Of a DNA stretch of 27,302 bases, positions 24,652-27,302 are shown in pieces. Positions within the stretch are counted from its first letter, which is position 1. Each line of letters opens with the position of its first letter. Source of the stretch: Pyrobaculum sp. GTDB taxonomy: Archaea > Thermoproteota > Thermoprotei > Thermoproteales > Thermoproteaceae. The stretch lies in assembly GCA_022759345.1 (NCBI GenBank), contig JAEMPK010000009.1:1-27302 (forward strand). The letters run 5' to 3'. The notes beneath the pieces are model-generated. The model was not told the origin of the DNA, did no database searches, and saw only the letters and a list, made by a program, of their open reading frames with translations. Made by a program: the position numbers and the translations under genes.

Positions 24652-27302
24652 GTGGTTTTTGATCTGCTTCATCCTAAGCTGAGGGAGGCTATTAAGGAAC
24701 TTGGGTACACGGCTCCTACGCCTGTGCAGACTGTTGCAATACCTGTAGTGCTTTCGGGTGTTCACGTGTTGATTATTGCGCCTACTGGGTTTGGCAAGAC
24801 CGAGGCCGCCTTGTTCCCTATCTTTACGAAGATGTTGGAGTCGCAGGGCGAGGGGGTCAAGGCGCTTTACATTACGCCTCTTAGGTCTCTTAATAGAGAT
24901 CTACTGCGTAGGCTTTTCGTCTTAGCAGATAGGTTGGGTCTCACCATCGCCGTTAGGCATAGCGACACTTCGGAGACTGAGCGGAGGATTTTGGCGTCAC
25001 GGCCGCCTGATTTACTTATCACAACTCCCGAGTCTCTCCAGATCTTGTTGCTACATAGGAGGCTCAGGCGCAGTTTGAGGAACGTGCGTTTTGTTATTGT
25101 CGACGAAGTCCATGAGCTCGTTAGTAGCAAGAGGGGGGTCCAGCTTGCGGTTGGGCTTGAAAGACTTGTTGAACTCGCAGGGGAGTTTCAAAGAATTGGT
25201 CTTTCTGCGACTGTAGGCGATCCGAACCTTGTGGCGGGTTTTCTAGGCGGCGTGGGGAGGAGGGTGGAGGTGGTGGATGTTTCCGGAGAAAAAAAGTATG
25301 AGATCGACGTGGTTCTGCCGACGCCTACAGACGAGGATTATATAGATGCCGAGAAGTTCGACGCGACGCCTGAGGCCGTGGCTAGAGTGAGGAAAGTGGC
25401 CGAGTATATAAAATCGACTAGAGGCACCGTGTTGATTTTCACAAATACACGCGACGGAGCCGAGTTCCTTGCCTCCAGGCTTAAACACCACCTAGGCGAC
25501 TTAGTTGAGGTGCATCATTCATCTCTTTCCCGCGAACATAGAGTGTCTGTGGAGGAGAAGTTGAAGCGGGGCGAGTTGAAGGCTGTGGTTGCCACGTCTA
25601 GTCTTGAACTGGGCATAGACATCGGCGACATTGAGCTGGTCATACAGTACGGTTCGCCGCGGCAAACTTCTAAGCTAGCTCAGAGAGTAGGAAGAAGCGG
25701 ACATAGACTTGGCCAGACTTCGCGAGGTATTGTGGTAGCCTCCGACTTTGAGGATCTGTTGGAGTCTGAGGTCATTGCAGAGAGGGCGATGAACAGAGTG
25801 TTGGAGAGCGATGTGGAGTACCATGAAAACGCGCTTGACGTCCTTTTACACCAGGTGGTGGGAATCGCGCTTGAGGCTGTGGCAGACGGGAGGGAGATAG
25901 ACCTAAGTGATGTGTTGAGGATTGTGAAGCGTGCCCACCCCTATAGAAACCTCACAGAGGATGACCTCAAGCTCGTGCTGGACTTCGCAGAGAGGCATCG
26001 TCTCCTCAGAGGACTAAGGCCGAGAAAAGGCAGTATAAAGTACTACTTCGAGAACGTGTCCACAATACCTGACGAGAAGAAATACAAGGCCGTGGACGAG
26101 TCCACTGGCAAGCCTGTTGGCGAATTAGATAGAGAGTTCGTATTTTCCATAGAGCCCGGGACTAAGATTGTGTTGTCTGGCAGGGTGTGGACCTTTGTTA
26201 AGCGCGAAGGAGACGTGGTGTACCTCTACCCAGACTACGACGTAGTTGGGGCGTTGCCTGCTTGGCTTGGCGAGCAAATCCCAGTTCCGTACGAAGTTGC
26301 GCAAGAGGTTTGTCGCAGACGTGCAGAGGCTCTAAGAGCTCTACTGCGCGGCGAGGGAGAGCTCCCTGTGGACCTCGACGGCGTCAATGAAGAGATCATA
26401 CCAGAGCCCGGGAGACTCCATATACACATAGTGGGCAACAAATATGCCGTGGTGCACAGTTGCCTTGGCTCTAAGGGAAACGAAGCTCTGGGTCTCTACC
26501 TATCGCATGCCCTTTCCGGCTACGTAGGTCCTGTGGGGTATCGGGCTGATGCATACAGAGTCTTGTTGATATTCCGAGATTTCGTCCCTCTACAAGCTCT
26601 TGAAGAGGTGTTTAAGAAACCTCTGCCCTTCGTATATAAGACGCTTAGAAACGCCGTAAAGAGCTCTAGGATGTTTAGGTTTAGGTTTTTCCAAGTGGCT
26701 AGACGAACAGGTCTTGTGTCTAAGGACGCCGAAGAAGTCCCTGCCAAACTTGTCGAGGCGTATCTAGACGACTTGCCAGGTCTGGAGGCGCTTAACGAGA
26801 TCTTTGTCGAGAAACTGGATGTAAAAGGATTAGCTAATTTGTTAAAGGCGGTAGAGAGGGAGGGTCTAGTCGTAAGGCGGCTCTCAAGTCCAACGGCCTT
26901 AGAGAGGCCGATTCTAGAGGAGGCTCTGCGGCTTGATTTCTCGTTTAGAGGTCTCTCTAGGGAGTCTCTTGCCGATCTCGTCCGTCGAAGGATTATGAAC
27001 AAATACGTCACTCTGCTATGTCTTAACTGTGGATGGTCCATTGTGACAAAGGCGTCAATGCTTCCCGACGACATATCCTGCCAGAAATGTGGGTTAAGAA
27101 CTTTGGCCGTTCTAAAAGGCATCGACGTAGAAAAGGCCAGGCAAGTCTTGGAGAAGTATCGGCTAAGGCAGAGGATGAGCCCAGAGGAGCGGAAGCTCCT
27201 AGAAAAGCTTCAACAAAGTGCATCTCTAGTACTGGAACACGGCAAGGTCGGCGTCTTTGTCCAGTTGGCACATGGCGTGGGTCCGAAGACTGCGTTGAAG
27301 AT
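24652..27302 (+). CDS. Lhr-type superfamily 2 helicase (3' truncated by window)
   Basis: The frame is open from GTG 24652 through the window end, giving 883 visible residues. Helicase motifs are in order: Q-motif region (GYTAPTPVQTVAIPVVL), Walker A PTGFGKT (44-50), TPLRSLNRD (motif Ia), TTPESL, DEVH (151-154), SAT (185-187), a second RecA domain with VLIFTNTRDGAEFLA and ATSSLELGIDIG, and motif VI QRVGRSGHR (344-352). The Lhr winged-helix and C-terminal domains follow (VEYHENALDVLLHQVVG and later). A four-cysteine motif C790-x2-C793-x16-C810-x2-C813 near the C terminus looks like a zinc ribbon. Lhr proteins unwind DNA/RNA hybrids and act in repair. The start is supported by a TATA element about 23 bases upstream. 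Confidence 0.92.
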   Translation, partial: MVFDLLHPKLREAIKELGYTAPTPVQTVAIPVVLSGVHVLIIAPTGFGKTEAALFPIFTKMLESQGEGVKALYITPLRSLNRDLLRRLFVLADRLGLTIAVRHSDTSETERRILASRPPDLLITTPESLQILLLHRRLRRSLRNVRFVIVDEVHELVSSKRGVQLAVGLERLVELAGEFQRIGLSATVGDPNLVAGFLGGVGRRVEVVDVSGEKKYEIDVVLPTPTDEDYIDAEKFDATPEAVARVRKVAEYIKSTRGTVLIFTNTRDGAEFLASRLKHHLGDLVEVHHSSLSREHRVSVEEKLKRGELKAVVATSSLELGIDIGDIELVIQYGSPRQTSKLAQRVGRSGHRLGQTSRGIVVASDFEDLLESEVIAERAMNRVLESDVEYHENALDVLLHQVVGIALEAVADGREIDLSDVLRIVKRAHPYRNLTEDDLKLVLDFAERHRLLRGLRPRKGSIKYYFENVSTIPDEKKYKAVDESTGKPVGELDREFVFSIEPGTKIVLSGRVWTFVKREGDVVYLYPDYDVVGALPAWLGEQIPVPYEVAQEVCRRRAEALRALLRGEGELPVDLDGVNEEIIPEPGRLHIHIVGNKYAVVHSCLGSKGNEALGLYLSHALSGYVGPVGYRADAYRVLLIFRDFVPLQALEEVFKKPLPFVYKTLRNAVKSSRMFRFRFFQVARRTGLVSKDAEEVPAKLVEAYLDDLPGLEALNEIFVEKLDVKGLANLLKAVEREGLVVRRLSSPTALERPILEEALRLDFSFRGLSRESLADLVRRRIMNKYVTLLCLNCGWSIVTKASMLPDDISCQKCGLRTLAVLKGIDVEKARQVLEKYRLRQRMSPEERKLLEKLQQSASLVLEHGKVGVFVQLAHGVGPKTALK

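Overview
The window reads as the chromosome of a hyperthermophilic crenarchaeon of the order Thermoproteales, most likely Pyrobaculum or a close relative. The evidence is a family B DNA polymerase of the crenarchaeal PolB1 type, ribosomal proteins eS25 and eS26, TBP, Hjc, a HerA/NurA pair, an archaeal CTP-dependent riboflavin kinase and an Lhr-type helicase. Most genes have an A/T-rich TATA element centred about 23-26 bases before the start codon, as expected for leaderless transcripts. Coding density is very high and no gap exceeds 170 bases. I see no rRNA, tRNA, insertion sequence or CRISPR array.

Layout. 1-2288 (+): 3' end of prolyl-tRNA synthetase, eS26, a TrmY-like SPOUT protein, a CDP-alcohol phosphatidyltransferase and an unknown protein. 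2378-4942 (-): DNA polymerase PolB1, divergent from a roadblock-like protein (5024-5440). 5433-9247: mevalonate block, with HMG-CoA reductase on the minus strand facing away from a thiolase homologue, a DUF35 protein and HMG-CoA synthase. 9296-10172: a winged-helix protein and an unknown protein with a charged linker. 10169-12394: eS25 (-), then TBP, an unknown Cys-rich protein, Hjc and a small unknown protein. 12424-15065: a metallo-beta-lactamase-fold hydrolase, geranylgeranyl reductase and a class II aldolase. 15235-18429: HTH-riboflavin kinase, HerA and NurA. 18412-21880 (-): HhH-GPD/Fe-S protein, DUF711-like protein, ASCH-HTH protein and an SPL-like radical SAM enzyme. 21926-22654: 6-pyruvoyl-tetrahydropterin-synthase-like and MoaD/ThiS-like proteins. 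22590-24626: a frameshifted flavin reductase-like gene and the two class I fumarase subunits, transcribed divergently. 24652-end: Lhr-type helicase, cut by the window edge.

The genes cover information processing (PolB1, TBP, Hjc, HerA/NurA, Lhr, ribosomal proteins), ether-lipid synthesis (HMG-CoA reductase and synthase, geranylgeranyl reductase, CDP-alcohol phosphatidyltransferase), flavin supply and the citric acid cycle.

Most noteworthy: the thiolase homologue in the mevalonate operon has lost its nucleophilic cysteine and the histidine of its GHP motif; the flavin reductase gene is frameshifted; the MoaD-like protein has 13 residues after its GG; perfect inverted repeats sit in the polB1 and fumarase divergent promoter regions; PolB1 starts with an acidic heptad-repeat helix; and a four-gene minus-strand operon combines an SPL-like radical SAM enzyme, an ASCH protein and an atypical Fe-S HhH protein.
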